DNA of 64,000 nucleotides from Alteriqipengyuania abyssalis (lineage in GTDB: Bacteria > Pseudomonadota > Alphaproteobacteria > Sphingomonadales > Sphingomonadaceae), in NCBI RefSeq assembly GCF_019857185.1, contig NZ_JAHWXP010000004.1, positions 62,001 through 126,000 of the forward strand, given 5' to 3'. Below are positions 11,401 to 17,448 of this stretch, piece by piece. How positions within the stretch are numbered: position 1 is the stretch's first letter; every line of letters starts with the position of its first letter. The notes beneath the pieces are model-generated. The model saw only the letters and a list, made by a program, of their open reading frames with translations. It was not told the DNA's origin and ran no database searches. Made by a program: the position numbers and the translations under genes.

Positions 11401-11458
11401 GCCACCCGGCGCGACCCCAGCCGTGCCTTGCGCGTGTTCCCGATCTCACTTTTGCCAC
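2489..11458 (-). CDS. Giant autotransporter adhesin with cadherin-like, ASH and IPT/TIG repeats
   Basis: A 2989-codon surface protein. Order read from the translation: signal peptide ending in an Ala run (~45-66); ASH/choice-of-anchor-D module (~67-178); Ig-like stretch (~180-265); two more ASH modules (to ~523); TIG (~525-607); two cadherin-like beta-sandwich units; ASH; TIG; five cadherin-like units (~1010-1497); ASH; TIG; one unit; ASH; TIG; six units (~2008-2592); linker; and a C-terminal ~270-residue autotransporter beta-barrel ending in VEVRF. The cadherin-like signature is DARLSALSVSEGALSPAFDP with variants, 14 copies in all. The ending on an aromatic residue is standard for outer-membrane barrels. 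The start is uncertain: GTG at 11458 gives a long N-terminal extension, while GTG at 11335 gives a compact signal peptide; neither has a good ribosome-binding site. Adhesion or biofilm role is inferred from the architecture. Confidence 0.88.
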   Translation of the reverse strand: MAKVRSGTRARHGWGRAGWHVWARLRRVRRSIPSAFTPNAPVRRGSILTVIIAALALFLPAAAAAQPALQVYGMVEGSSVAVPNGSSTRTAATDFGAVEESGGQVLRYFLLYNPGDAPLTITDVSVSPGSVFRIPQDNTGVIGAGGSRTISVAFDPDGGGPFSETVSVASDDPNVPSYSFQVFGDGIATAGPTVTLGVLRDAGSNSFTATVTFSAPVTGFTAGDLVTTNASATLSGSGTNYVVTVSPSASGQFSVQVPANIAVDGSGRYNRPSEIRTATFNPPSGPVLRVTGSGKTIASGDTSPSSGDGTVFGEAVVGGSAVDGTFVLHNDGAAALTVSSITVDNTSGSAFSLVGTTPGSIAPNGNASITVRLDPAVAGSFKAVVRIASNDPATATYSFTVSGIVAEPAPEIYIFRSGLPLSNGAAAEARTSFGTIDVGASDNLQFIVYNSGNVDLTFATSISPGDGYRLSSGSSGTVRAGAFKGFEVFFEPKAEGSFPTTVSIASNDPNTPLFTFGMTGSATVPVPTIGTIAPDEGDQAGGTSVAITGTGFLTTQGVTFDGIDAASFTVASDTRIDAVSPPHAAGAVDVVVTTAGGAATATGGYAYLGSSDATLSSLSVSEGTLSPAFDPAQTGYTVAVGEAVATIALTPTAADAGATITVAGTAVTSGQASGPVALSAGQNAIVVEVTAPDGTTRQYTVTVTRAPSSDATLAGLSVSAGTLTPAFDPAQGNYTVRVANDVDTITVTPTAAGVGATITVNGIATASGSASAPISLVVGTTPVTIRVTAANGASRVYSVPVTRAAPPTIKVFSMTGGQAVVANGSTAATPGTDYGQVNVGGQGTRIFVVNNAGGAPLTLTGLSVTPSDGFTVPAITSQTIQPGGIYQLTIPFRPTTTGVVDPVVSIASDDPNTPTFSFAIHATAAAPVPTIGSLSPVKGVAGGGASVTINGTGFLTAQSVTFGGTNASAFTIASDTTIQATTPAHAAGVVDVAVTSPGGTATASGAYTFLSGDASLASLVPSDGALSPAFDPAGQNYSVQVAHSVDTFTLTPTASDAGATITVNGNPVASGSASASVALPVGVTSITVRVTAADGSSRLYSLAVTRAPSNDARLAGLTVSEGALSPAFDAAELGYSVAVANSVTSIILTPTASDAGATIRVAGSITASGSASAPVALGAGTTAIAVLVTAADGSTREYTVAVTRAPSSDATLASLVPSAGALSPAFDPAQLSYAVSVGNGVDTITLTPRVSDAGASVTVAGNAVASGSASAPVALPVGTTPIAVVVTAANGTTRQYSVAVTRVASSDATLSALTLSEGTLQPAFSPFNTNYLADVGSSVASITVTPTAADAGATISVAGNAVASGSASAPVPLSAGSNPIPVVVTAADGTTLQYTITVTRAASSDATLSGLAVSEGTLSPAFDAAQTSYSVAVGTAVDSIRITPTVSDAGATVTVAGNPVASGSASAPVALNMGTNSIAVVVRAGNGATRSYTVAVTRAAPPTIGVYSTVGGVQPLTDGSTSATSGTDYGQVMVGSSASRRFLISNGGNADLVISGVTATPGAGFVVQAASSRMIAPGGTYEFDIRFAPETAGSFTATIAVSSNDPATPSFSYMLYASAAAPLPTITDVTPDQGPTSGGTSVAITGTGFLTVSSVTFAGVDADAFTVVSDTRIDATTPAHAVGAADVVVTSPGGTATATDAYRYLSADAALSGLTVSDGTLTPAFDPAQTDYAVTVGNAIASITLSPTASDTASTITVAGNPVASGTASAPVALSLGMTSIAVVVTAADGSTRQYTVAVTRAGPPTIGVYSTSDGVQPIANGATSATAGTDFGQVIVGSSASRRFLIFNEGDADLTVSAITVTPAAGFTMQSASSRTIAPRGSYEFEIGFTPETGGRVTTTITIESDDPATPSFSYSIYATGVMPEPTITGVAPDEGPTPGNKAVTITGTGFLEVSRVTFGGADANAFTVASSTRIDVLTPAHAAGSVDVVVTTPGGAATLANGYTYISSDARLSALAVSAGTLSPAFDPGQGSYTVAVVNDVTTITLTPTAAAADATITVAGNAVASGTASAPVTLPVGTTSIPVVVTAADGTTQSYTVAVTRAESGDARLSALAVSEGALSPAFDPGQGSYTVAVGNDVTMITLTPTAAADATIMVAGNAVDSGTASAPVALAVGTTSIPVVVTAADGTTQSYTVAVTRAESGDARLSALSVSEGALSPAFDPRQASYTLAVGHAVERITLTPTASDAGATITVNGAATVSGGASAPVELGVGTTSVSIVVLAADGTRQEYSIAVTRAASSDARLSALAVSAGALSPAFDPAQTSYTVAVGNDVATIVLTPTVYDAGATVTIAGNAVASGSASAPVALPVGTTSIAAVVTAANGTTQTYTVVVTRAASSDARLSALSVSDGALSPAFDPAQLGYTVALGSDVETITFTPTVSDAGATVTVAGNAVTSGSESAPVAIPVGTTPIAVVVTAADGTSQTYTVVVTRAASSDARLSALSVSQGTLSPAFDPDRTDYTVLVPNEVEAVALTPVTSDAGASVTVAGKTVATGSASAPVALPVGTTSIAVVVTAADSTTRSYIVAVTRAAFDRPDPSTDGEVTGLIDARAGAARRFAHNQQRNFGRRLEQLHTEGERRASSMDVRMAYQRAAPRTRQGDIFGLNSSDNLASQTDFADLLPTRFALEGRQSAVPETHAPGSGRSAGESAQDMPFAVWSNGFVNFAEDSGGMLDLDSTMIGVSTGIDYRFSDSFVGGVGAGYGRDRTEIGANGSLSRGTAYSMALYGSYTPAPNLFVDGLLGGSILDFQSVRFVTPTGGIATADVGGTQLFGSLTFAYELRDDGWMVSPYGRVEFSRSRIEGFREFDAGAYSLAYGDQRVDSLSANLGLRAYDTIELPIGLLRPELRGEYGYDFAGRSSMMLSYADFGSRTYSTLVGRTTRHNLEVSLLLDLQMAGGWKIGTGYRTSIGSQSQRSHTVDVHVEVRF
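3684..5435 (-). repeat. Tandem array of six ~292-bp coding repeats in the adhesin gene
   Basis: Six consecutive cadherin-like units, each about 97-98 codons, encode the membrane-proximal end of the passenger. Neighbouring units share long near-identical stretches at the DNA level: the block starting at 4841 reappears at 5132, 291 bp away, while other units are 294 bp. The 291-bp unit lacks one codon (AADAT where others have AAADAT or DAGAT). The match suggests recent duplication or gene conversion. Further copies of the same unit lie at about 6966-8428 (five) and 9050-9637 (two). Confidence 0.85.
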
Positions 11459-11762
11459 CCCTACAACGCGATCAATGCCGGGGCTCGATCGGCGTCACGT
11501 CCCCTGACGACCGATCCGCGTCTCTCCGGATTGAACCAGTTGGCTGGCGGTTTAAGATTTCGGTAAGGGCCGAACCATCTACGGATCCATTGATATTCGG
11601 TCGATTTGGCCTCTGCTATGGTCCTGTTCGGAACCCGGACTGTTCCCTTTTGGAACGATCCTGCACGCCCCCGCCCGTCCCAAGCGACCGCGCGGCCGAT
11701 CGGGGATAAGGAAACCAGACGGTGAAGCAGCAATCGAATCCTCCAATGTCGGCAGAGGCTGC
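11459..11762. other. Divergent intergenic region between the adhesin and the two-component system
   Basis: A 304-bp stretch with no convincing gene. It must hold the promoters for the adhesin (leftward) and the response regulator/kinase pair (rightward). It contains the candidate promoter and inverted repeats listed separately. Nothing else could be supported. Confidence 0.6.
11590..11656 (+). promoter_or_regulatory. Candidate promoter and inverted repeats upstream of the response regulator
   Basis: A TTGATA hexamer (11590-11595) is followed 18 bp later by TGCTAT (11614-11619), a weak sigma-70-like pair. Immediately downstream lie two inverted repeats with the same start: GTTCGGAAC (11626-11634) and GTTCC-N5-GGAAC (11642-11656), 16 bp apart. 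Their position at and after the presumed transcription start would suit an operator, possibly for autoregulation. This is pattern reading only. Confidence 0.3.
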
Positions 11763-12434
11763 GTGACGGATAGGCCGGTCGAGATCGTGTCGGCGCCGGT
11801 CGACGTCGTTATCGTCGAGGATCGACGGGAAACCGCCGACCGCTTGGCGCGGGCAGTGTTGCAGCTTGCTCAGGTGCGGACGTGTTCGATCGCGCGATCG
11901 GTGCGCGAAGGGCTGTTCGAACTCTCCCAGATAAAACCGCGTGCAATTCTCGTCGATCTCGGCCTGCCGGACGGCTCCGGCGTGGAGATCATCCGCGCCG
12001 CTCAGGCAGCCGACTGGCCGTGCGACAGTCTGGTCGTAACCGTATTCGCCGATGAGGATCGCGTGATCGAAGCGATTGCGGCGGGCGCGACCGGCTATAT
12101 CCTCAAGAACGACCGGCCCGAGGAGGTCGGGCGCAATCTGCTGACCGTTCTGGAAGGCGGCAGCCCGATCAGCCCCCAGATCGCGCGCTATCTGCTCAAT
12201 CTCGTCCCGCAGCCGGAGGAGCCGAAGGACGATGGGCTGGAAATCAGGCTGACCGCGCGCGAGAAGGATATTCTCCGGCTGATCGCCCATGGCTTCAAAC
12301 GGCAGGAAGTCGCCGACAAGCTCAACATCACGGTCGGCACCGTCGGCACCCACATCAACAACGTCTACCGCAAGCTTGAAGTCGGCTCGAACACTCAGGC
12401 CGTGGCCACCGCAAACCGCCTCGGCCTGTTTTGA
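11763..12434 (+). CDS. NarL/FixJ-type response regulator
   Basis: A 223-residue two-component response regulator. The receiver domain shows the acidic pocket VEDRR (D20), the phospho-acceptor D65 in AILVDLGLPDGSG and the conserved K in GYILKND. The C-terminal LuxR-type helix-turn-helix is LTAREKDILRLIAHGFKRQE followed by VADKLNITVGTVGTHINNVYRKL. It starts at GTG (11763); no upstream ATG fits. Its stop codon overlaps the start of the histidine kinase gene, so the pair is translationally coupled. Signal and targets are unknown; the divergent adhesin gene is the nearest candidate target. Confidence 0.92.
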   Translation: MTDRPVEIVSAPVDVVIVEDRRETADRLARAVLQLAQVRTCSIARSVREGLFELSQIKPRAILVDLGLPDGSGVEIIRAAQAADWPCDSLVVTVFADEDRVIEAIAAGATGYILKNDRPEEVGRNLLTVLEGGSPISPQIARYLLNLVPQPEEPKDDGLEIRLTAREKDILRLIAHGFKRQEVADKLNITVGTVGTHINNVYRKLEVGSNTQAVATANRLGLF

Positions 12435-14314
12435 AAGAGCTGCTGAGCGAAAGGGGCGAGGTCGAAACTGCGCCACGCGGGGCGTTGCACACGTTCGCCC
12501 TCCTCCTCGCGATCCCGCTTTTCATCGGCGCGCTGACCACGCTGATCCAGCTGCTGGCGATCAATCCCTATCCCGAAATGACGCGGGGCGAGCGCCTCGA
12601 CAGCGCCGAAATGTGCCTTCAGCACGCGGACGCGCAGGAGCCCGACTGTCAGGATTTCACGCCCGTCACGCTCCCCCATGTCACCACGCTGGAGCGCGAT
12701 ACGACGGTGGTGGGTGCCCACTATCGGCTCACCTTCGACAGGCCTGCCAGCGACGACCTGCAGGCCTTCGTCGCCCCGCGGGTGACCGATCATGCGCGGA
12801 TCGAAGTCAACGGAATCAGGATGTCGCCCAACTCCGAGCCGGATGGCCCGCTGTGGCACGACTGGAACAGGCCGATTTACGGTGCCCTGCCAGAGCCGGT
12901 GCTGCGCCCGGGGGGCAACCGGATCGACATTACCCTGACGCAATCGGATATCGGCCGACTGGCGCTCTACCCCGTCTATGTCGGGGAAGCGGACGCGATC
13001 CGGCTGACCTGGCTGAGCCGCTTCGCCTTCCGGACCGGCATGGTCCGGATGAACATCGGTCTGGCCGCCATTCTCGGGGGCGCGTTCTTCGCACTCTGGC
13101 GAATGAACCGCCGGGGACAGGGGCTGGGCTGGCTCCCCCTGGCAATGGCGGGCGCGACGATCTTCGGCTGGCAGCTGGCCTACCCCAACATGACCCCGCC
13201 CGGGTCCTGGTGGAGATTTGCCTCGATCCTGTCGATGCACGGGACCGCCTATTGCCTCTACATGTTCCTGCGCGACTTCTTTCAGGAACGCTCGAGGCTG
13301 GCGTTCATAGCGGTTCACGCGACCATGGCCGTCGGTCTGGCGATCCTGCTTGCAGGGCAGCCGGTTGCCGGGATCAGCGCCACCGGCGCGAGTTTCATCG
13401 GCGTCGCGATCGCGATAATCTGCATTCTCTGGATCCTGATAACGACGCCGCTCATCGCGCGCGCAGACCGGATCGCGCTGGTCCTGCTGTTCGGCCTCTC
13501 GGCAAGTTGCGCGGTGACCGCCTGGCTCGACTCCTTCCTGGTCCGTCAGGTCGTCCGGCTGCCGCTGGGTCAGGTCGCAGTGACGCTCCTGTTCGCCGGG
13601 ATCAGCTGGACGCTGGTGCAATGGCTGGTCGAGATCAAACGCCAGCGCGACCGGCTCAGCGAGTCGCTGAGGGATCAGGTGCGCGCCAAGTCGGCCGAGC
13701 TGGACGAGATGTATCGTGCGCTTGGCCGGCAGAAGGAAAAGCAGGTCGTTGCCCAGGAACGCCAGCGGATCATGCTCGATCTGCATGACGGGATCGGCGG
13801 GCAACTGGTCAACACGCTCGCCTATCTCGAGAATTCCGGAAGGGACGATCCCGTGCTGCGCAACGCGCTGGAGGATGCGCTGGGCGACATGGCGCTGATG
13901 ATCGACAGCCTCCACTCAGACTTGGAGATATCCGCCGCGCTGGGGATGATCCGCAACCGGCTGGAACCGCTGCTCGATCGGCACCATGCCCGCTTCGAAT
14001 GGAAGGTCGAAGGCGATCCCCGGTTCGACGTTCCGACCCGCTCCAACGTCCTCGGGATGATGCGTATCGTGCAGGAAGCGATCACCAATGCGGTCAAGCA
14101 CTCGGGGGCCGACGTCATCACGGTGCAGACCGGCGAGCGGGATATCTGGATCACGGACAATGGCCAGGGCTTCGATCAGGATGTCGAGGCCGATCGCCAC
14201 CCCTCCGAAAGCGGGCTGGGTCTGAAAGGCATGCGGCAGCGGTCCTCAGACATCGGTATTTCGCTGGAAATCGACACCTCGGACAAGGGCACATCGGTCC
14301 ACCTGTTCTGGTGA
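12431..14314 (+). CDS. Membrane sensor histidine kinase (HisKA_3 type) with 7TM-like sensor
   Basis: A 627-residue kinase partnering the response regulator just upstream. Residues ~20-42 are a membrane segment; ~45-190 form a periplasmic domain with a beta-rich segment resembling 7TMR-DISM extracellular domains; several membrane helices follow (~200-400); then a coiled segment, the HisKA_3 phospho-acceptor ERQRIMLDLHDGIGGQLV (H452), and a GHKL ATPase with NAVKHSGA, DNGQGFD and GLGLKGM motifs. The TTG start at 12431 overlaps the regulator's TGA by four bases. The 7TM assignment rests on hydrophobicity read by eye. Confidence 0.9.
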   Translation: MKELLSERGEVETAPRGALHTFALLLAIPLFIGALTTLIQLLAINPYPEMTRGERLDSAEMCLQHADAQEPDCQDFTPVTLPHVTTLERDTTVVGAHYRLTFDRPASDDLQAFVAPRVTDHARIEVNGIRMSPNSEPDGPLWHDWNRPIYGALPEPVLRPGGNRIDITLTQSDIGRLALYPVYVGEADAIRLTWLSRFAFRTGMVRMNIGLAAILGGAFFALWRMNRRGQGLGWLPLAMAGATIFGWQLAYPNMTPPGSWWRFASILSMHGTAYCLYMFLRDFFQERSRLAFIAVHATMAVGLAILLAGQPVAGISATGASFIGVAIAIICILWILITTPLIARADRIALVLLFGLSASCAVTAWLDSFLVRQVVRLPLGQVAVTLLFAGISWTLVQWLVEIKRQRDRLSESLRDQVRAKSAELDEMYRALGRQKEKQVVAQERQRIMLDLHDGIGGQLVNTLAYLENSGRDDPVLRNALEDALGDMALMIDSLHSDLEISAALGMIRNRLEPLLDRHHARFEWKVEGDPRFDVPTRSNVLGMMRIVQEAITNAVKHSGADVITVQTGERDIWITDNGQGFDQDVEADRHPSESGLGLKGMRQRSSDIGISLEIDTSDKGTSVHLFW

Positions 14315-14408
14315 TCGCCGGTTATCTACGACCCCCGGCGACACCGCGCATCGGCGCGATACCCATCGGCGGAGTGCAGTCAGCAAACAGGACTGTTGCG
14401 AGGCTGAG

Positions 14409-14498
<90 letters not shown>

Positions 14499-14679
14499 GC
14501 AAAAAAGGGGTGCACGGCAGCGCAGGCAATGCGCGTGCCGGAGGGCCGGGAGGGCGCAGCTAGCCTAATGCGCGGGCGCTGCCAAGCCCCTCTTGCTGCG
14601 CACCCGTATGAAGGCCGATTCTCGCCCGGCGCACCGCTGCCCATTGTGCCGCGCCCCCCGGGCATCTATCTTGTCACGA

Positions 14680-15060
14680 ATGCCACTTTCGCAGTTCTTT
14701 TCCCACCAGGCCGGTCGCCAGATCGAAGTGCCGTTCAAACGCCAGGCGCGCTTTGGCGTCGGCGACGTGGTGCGCCACAAAATGTTCGATTTCCGGGGCG
14801 TGGTGTTCGACATCGACCCCACCTTCGCCAACAGCGAGGAATGGTACGAGGCGATTCCCGAACAGATTCGCCCCGAACGCGATCAGCCGTACTACCACCT
14901 CTTCGCCGAAAGCGACGATGCGTATTACGTGGCCTATGTCAGCCAGCAGAACCTTGTCGGCGATGGAACGGGCGGCCCGGTCGACCATCCCAATATCGAC
15001 GAAATGTTCGATGAATTCGCCGATGGCCGCTACCAGATGCGCCGGGGCATGACCCACTGA
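14680..15060 (+). CDS. hspQ: Heat shock protein HspQ / YccV-like hemimethylated-DNA-binding protein
   Basis: A 126-residue small protein of the HspQ/YccV family, which in E. coli affects DnaA stability, binds hemimethylated DNA and acts as a Lon specificity enhancer. Family features seen: FGVGDVVRHKMFDFRGVVFD, the WYEAIPEQIRPERDQPYYH segment and YVSQQNLV near the end. An ATG at 14680 gives MPLSQFF, close to the family's usual length (~105-120). The reading frame stays open upstream to 14593, but that part encodes an unlikely Cys/Arg-rich leader over the tRNA-proximal region. No strong ribosome-binding site is visible. Confidence 0.88.
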   Translation: MPLSQFFSHQAGRQIEVPFKRQARFGVGDVVRHKMFDFRGVVFDIDPTFANSEEWYEAIPEQIRPERDQPYYHLFAESDDAYYVAYVSQQNLVGDGTGGPVDHPNIDEMFDEFADGRYQMRRGMTH

Positions 15061-15122
15061 GGCTGGAGCGCCGGAGGGTCAGCCCTCCGGCCCGACTTCG
15101 TTCAGCGGGATCGCGCGACCGG

Positions 15123-16004
15123 CTACTGCCGAATCTTCCACCCGGACTTGAGCAGCGCGAAGGTCGCCAGCGCGAGCACCGCGTTGAGCGCGAGCAGACC
15201 GCCCGCCGCCATCCACACATCGCCAGCCGTACCGCCGCCAATGTCGGTCTGCCCGATAAAGCCATAGCGGAAGCCCGAGATCACGTAGAAGAACGGGTTG
15301 AAGTGGCTGATCGTGTAGAACGGCTCACGCAGCCGATCGAGCGTGTAGAACGTACCCGACAGAAGGCTGAGCGGGGCGACCACGAAATTGGTCACCGCCG
15401 CATTGTGATCGAACTTCTCCGCCCAGATCGACGCCATCAGGCCGAAGAACCCGAGCATGAGTGCTCCCATCAGCCCGAACCAGACGATCGCCCAGGCGTG
15501 CGACAGTATCAGCTTCGCACCGGGATAGATGAACACCGCCAGCGCCACCGCGCAGCCGACCAGCACTGCGCGGGTCACCGCCGCACCGACGATGCCTGCC
15601 AGCAGCTCGCCATGCGAAAGCGGCGGCATCAGCAGGTCGATGATGGTCCCCTGGATCTTGCCCGACAGGAAGCTGAAGCTGGAATTGGCGAAGCTGTTCT
15701 GCATCATCGCCATCACGATCAGACCCGGCGCAAGAAAGCTTTCGAACGGCACGCCGAGGATCTCGCGACCGCCCCGCCCCAGCGCGACCGAGAAGATCAC
15801 CAGGAACAGCAGCGTGGTGAAGGCCGGTGCCCACACCGTCTGCGTCTGCACCTTGAAGAAGCGCCGCACCTCCTTGAGATACAGGCTCCACAGGCCGATG
15901 GTGTTGATCCCGTGGATCTTCGGCTCGCCCCATCCGGGCAAATTGTCGGGCGCCGCGCGGGCTGCGGCGAGGCTCTGTTGTGCGGGCGGTGCTTGATCGC
16001 TCAT
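15123..16004 (-). CDS. ABC-2 type transporter permease
   Basis: A 293-residue inner-membrane permease with six predicted membrane spans in the ABC-2/NodJ-like pattern: a cytoplasmic N-terminus, then GLWSLYLKEVRRFFKVQTQT, an extended loop with FESFLAPGLIVMAMMQ and SGKIQGTIIDLLMPPL, and the ending SGTFYTLDRLREPFYTIS plus a final helix. Such permeases export polysaccharide, lipid or drug substrates with a separate ATPase. No ATPase gene lies beside it, so the partner must be elsewhere. The ATG at 16004 gives MSDQAPPAQ; the frame is open further upstream, but that overlaps gcrA on the other strand. Confidence 0.88.
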   Translation of the reverse strand: MSDQAPPAQQSLAAARAAPDNLPGWGEPKIHGINTIGLWSLYLKEVRRFFKVQTQTVWAPAFTTLLFLVIFSVALGRGGREILGVPFESFLAPGLIVMAMMQNSFANSSFSFLSGKIQGTIIDLLMPPLSHGELLAGIVGAAVTRAVLVGCAVALAVFIYPGAKLILSHAWAIVWFGLMGALMLGFFGLMASIWAEKFDHNAAVTNFVVAPLSLLSGTFYTLDRLREPFYTISHFNPFFYVISGFRYGFIGQTDIGGGTAGDVWMAAGGLLALNAVLALATFALLKSGWKIRQ

Positions 16005-16095
16005 GCTGCGCGGCCTAAGCGCTGGCGAAACGGGTGGCAACCCACGGCCCGGATACCTAAGTTGCCTGTCTGGGCACAAAGCAGATGGATTTTCG

Positions 16096-16818
16096 ATGAG
16101 TTGGACTGAAGAGCGCACCGCGACCCTCAAGCGCATGTGGGAAGGCGGCTCTACCGCGACCGAGATCGCCAAGGAACTGGGCGAGGTGTCGCGCAATGCG
16201 GTGATCGGCAAGGCGCACCGCCTGGGGCTGAAATCGCGCCCGTCCCCGGTCAAATCCGCGGAAAAAAAGGCCCCTGCCAGCAAGACCAAGCCTGCGCCCA
16301 AGAAAAAAGCTGCTCCCGCGCCCGCACCTGCTGCTGCGCCCAAGCCTGCCGCGCCCAAGCCCGCCCCCGCGGTGGCGAAGGCCCCCGCGCCCTCGCCAGC
16401 ACCGGCCCCTGCCCCCGCACCGGCGCAAGGCCCCGCGGCACCCGCCGCTTCGGCAGAGCAGGCCGCGCCGCGCTCCAACATGCCGCGAGTCGTTTCGGTC
16501 GGCCCCGGCGGTTTCCTGCGTCAGGGCCCCGGCGACCAGCAGCCGCCGATCCCGCCGGCACCGCCGCGTCGGCTGGTTCCGGCCAAGCCCGATCCCTCGA
16601 TCGCGGACAAGACCAGCCTGCTCGATCTGAGCGACAAGGTGTGCCGCTGGCCGATGGGCCACCCGGGCGAACCCGATTTCCACTTCTGCGGCGAAGCGGT
16701 GAACCCCGGCTTCCCCTATTGCGTCGAGCATTGCGGTCGGGCCTATCAGGCGCAGCTGCCGCGCGGCAGCCGCCGCCCCCCGCCGCCGCTGCCCTATGGC
16801 GGCCCGCGGGTTCGCTAA
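16096..16818 (+). CDS. gcrA: GcrA cell-cycle transcriptional regulator
   Basis: A 240-residue alphaproteobacterial cell-cycle regulator that binds sigma-70 RNA polymerase and methylated GANTC promoters. The N-terminal DNA-binding helix-turn-helix is WTEERTATLKRMWEGGSTAT followed by EIAKELGEVSRNAVIGKAHRLGL. The C-terminal RNA-polymerase-binding part has the Cys/His pattern CRWPMGHPGEPDFHFCGEA and GFPYCVEHC. Between them lies a ~120-residue Lys/Pro/Ala-rich linker, longer than in the Caulobacter protein. The ATG at 16096 fits the family N-terminus (MSWTEER). The ABC-2 permease gene is divergent. Confidence 0.95.
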   Translation: MSWTEERTATLKRMWEGGSTATEIAKELGEVSRNAVIGKAHRLGLKSRPSPVKSAEKKAPASKTKPAPKKKAAPAPAPAAAPKPAAPKPAPAVAKAPAPSPAPAPAPAPAQGPAAPAASAEQAAPRSNMPRVVSVGPGGFLRQGPGDQQPPIPPAPPRRLVPAKPDPSIADKTSLLDLSDKVCRWPMGHPGEPDFHFCGEAVNPGFPYCVEHCGRAYQAQLPRGSRRPPPPLPYGGPRVR

Positions 16819-16847
16819 TGAGGGCCGCGCACTAGTATCAGATTTCG

Positions 16848-16886
16848 ACAGCCCGGCTCTCCACCAGCGAAAGCCGGGCTGTTTCG
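16848..16886 (+). terminator. Hairpin between gcrA and the DUF1993 gene
   Basis: Perfect 11-bp stem: ACAGCCCGGCT (16848-16858) and AGCCGGGCTGT (16872-16882), with TTCG after it. The T-run is short, so termination may be partial. It ends 22 bp before the next start codon and would separate gcrA from the downstream gene. Confidence 0.6.
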
Positions 16887-16908
16887 CGTTGAACAGGAGG
16901 AAACACAC

Positions 16909-17439
16909 ATGGCCCTATCGCTTCATCAGGCGATCATTCCCAACTGGCTGCAGGTGCTCGGCGCGGTCGACGGCCTGCTCGACAAGGCCGAGGGCTACGT
17001 CGCGGACGGCAAGGCAGGCGAGAAAGATCTGCTGGAGACGCGCCTGATCGACGACATGCTGCCGCTGGCCTACCAGTTCAAAAGCTGCTGGACGCATACG
17101 CACCTCGCGCTCACGGCGGTGCACGAAGGGCACTTCTCGCCCGACATGAACCCCTACCCGGAGGATTTCGCGTCCCTGCGCGAGATGATCGCGACGGCGC
17201 GCAAAACCTGCGAGCAGGCAAGCGAGGATGCGCTTGAGCAGATCGCCGGGAACGACATGGTGTTCACCATCGGCGACAAGTTCCGGCTGGACTTCACTGT
17301 GCAGGACTTCCTGCTCAGCTTCTCCAACCCGAACGTCTATTTCCATTCGGCGACCGCCTACGACATCCTGCGGATGGCGGGCGTGGAGATCGGCAAGCGC
17401 GACTATCTCGGCGCGCTGCGCCTGAAACCGGCGGGCTGA
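16909..17439 (+). CDS. DUF1993 family protein
   Basis: A 176-residue cytoplasmic protein of the DUF1993 family, a DinB-like helical-bundle group of unknown function. Typical segments are SLHQAIIPNWLQVLGAVDGL, the central LIDDMLPLAYQFKSC and the ending FHSATAYDILRMAGVEIGKRDY. An excellent AGGAGG ribosome-binding site precedes the ATG. It follows gcrA after a hairpin and converges with the gene at 17449-18129. I cannot assign a function. Confidence 0.85.
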   Translation: MALSLHQAIIPNWLQVLGAVDGLLDKAEGYVADGKAGEKDLLETRLIDDMLPLAYQFKSCWTHTHLALTAVHEGHFSPDMNPYPEDFASLREMIATARKTCEQASEDALEQIAGNDMVFTIGDKFRLDFTVQDFLLSFSNPNVYFHSATAYDILRMAGVEIGKRDYLGALRLKPAG

Positions 17440-17448
17440 CGCTTCGCC

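Noticed and set aside
14380-14398. Hairpin-like AAACAG/CTGTT sequence downstream of the tRNA gene
   Set aside because: Stem is short and no T-run follows; not supportable as a terminator.
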